A DNA stretch of 64,000 nt, taken from NCBI GenBank assembly GCA_030386875.1, contig CM059578.1, positions 26,149,009 through 26,213,008 of the forward strand, in the 5' to 3' direction. The DNA comes from Morinoia aosen. Taxonomy: Eukaryota; Arthropoda; Malacostraca; Amphipoda; Talitridae. This document shows, in pieces, positions 59,753-64,000 of the stretch (the first letter of the stretch is position 1; every line of letters begins with the position of its first letter). Below the pieces are notes generated by a model that searched no databases, was not told the DNA's origin, and worked only from the letters and a program-made list of their open reading frames with translations. Position numbers and translations under genes: made by a program.

Positions 59753-60071
59753 TGACGTCAAAGCACAAACTGACGGCGTCAACTAATGACTACAACTAGT
59801 AATATAAGTTGACGTCATCAATTAGAAATCAAAGCTGATTGAATCAAATAATGTATACAGTTAATTGTATCAAACGACGGTATCAGCTGACGTCATCATC
59901 GCCATGAGGTGGCATCAGCTGACGTCATTATCGCCATGACACTAACGCGTTATCATCGCTATGACGCAGACGTCACCATCGCCATGAGGTGGCATCAGCT
60001 GACGTCATCATCACCATGAGGTGGCATCAGCTGACGTCATCATCACCATGAGGTGGCATCAGCTGACGTCA
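59753..60071. promoter_or_regulatory. Cluster of CRE-type palindromes TGACGTCA
   Basis: Seven exact TGACGTCA sites start at 59753, 59810, 59888, 59920, 60000, 60032 and 60064, with a near-match AGACGTCA at about 59968. The last three lie in a 32-bp tandem repeat (ATGAGGTGGCATCAGC then TGACGTCATCATCACC). TGACGTCA is the consensus for CREB/ATF bZIP factors. The array is in the intron 38 bases below the donor of the catalytic-loop exon. The sites are certain; regulatory use is inference, since a minisatellite can multiply such a site without function. Confidence 0.6.
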
Positions 60072-60090
60072 CCATCTTACGCCACTGTCA

Positions 60091-64000
<3,910 letters not shown>

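Overview
This is a eukaryotic window, most likely from an insect or close arthropod relative with a large, AT-rich, repeat-laden genome. The only gene I can support is the 3' part of a novel-type protein kinase C, delta class (Pkcdelta-like), on the minus strand. Four exons are visible, with GT-AG borders and matching phases: 60247-60109 (catalytic loop to APE), 43807-43619, 29281-29141, and the terminal exon 21877-21731, which carries the turn motif, hydrophobic motif and stop. Together they encode about 204 C-terminal residues, roughly the last third of a PKC. The introns are about 16.3, 14.3 and 7.3 kb. The N-terminal half of the gene lies beyond position 64000. Arthropod origin is inferred from the protein's general resemblance to insect PKC-delta, CCTAA (TTAGG-type) motifs inside a satellite, and the mix of transposon types. 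I cannot name a species.

Layout. 1-21730 is downstream of the gene. I see no gene there, only minisatellites (notably a dimeric 93-bp satellite at 2181-3178), a mariner-like MITE, a short Helitron-like element, two palindromic MITEs, one copy of an 8-bp-TSD element family, and two pairs of dispersed repeats. 21731-60247 is the kinase gene. Its introns hold many tandem arrays (24, 26, 34, 36, 67, 72, 85, 145 and 144/159 bp periods, and a 15-bp array of 1.4 kb), a tRNA-derived SINE with a long inverted repeat, foldback elements, piggyBac-like and hAT-like non-autonomous elements, and a decayed Tc1/mariner transposase fragment. 60248-64000 is more intron with no recognisable exon.

The most unusual signal is that the exon edges of this gene have been copied into their flanks. 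The 43619-43807 exon has repeated, decayed copies of its own acceptor on one side (four keep an AG at the same place) and of its donor on the other. The 29141-29281 exon has a second copy of its 3' edge with a GC donor. The terminal exon has a second copy of its last ~19 codons, including the hydrophobic motif and a stop, in the 3' flank. Separately, seven perfect TGACGTCA (CRE-type) palindromes lie in the intron just below the catalytic-loop exon.

Limits: all calls are by eye. Small exons, distant transposon fragments and exact repeat borders may be missed or off by a few bases.
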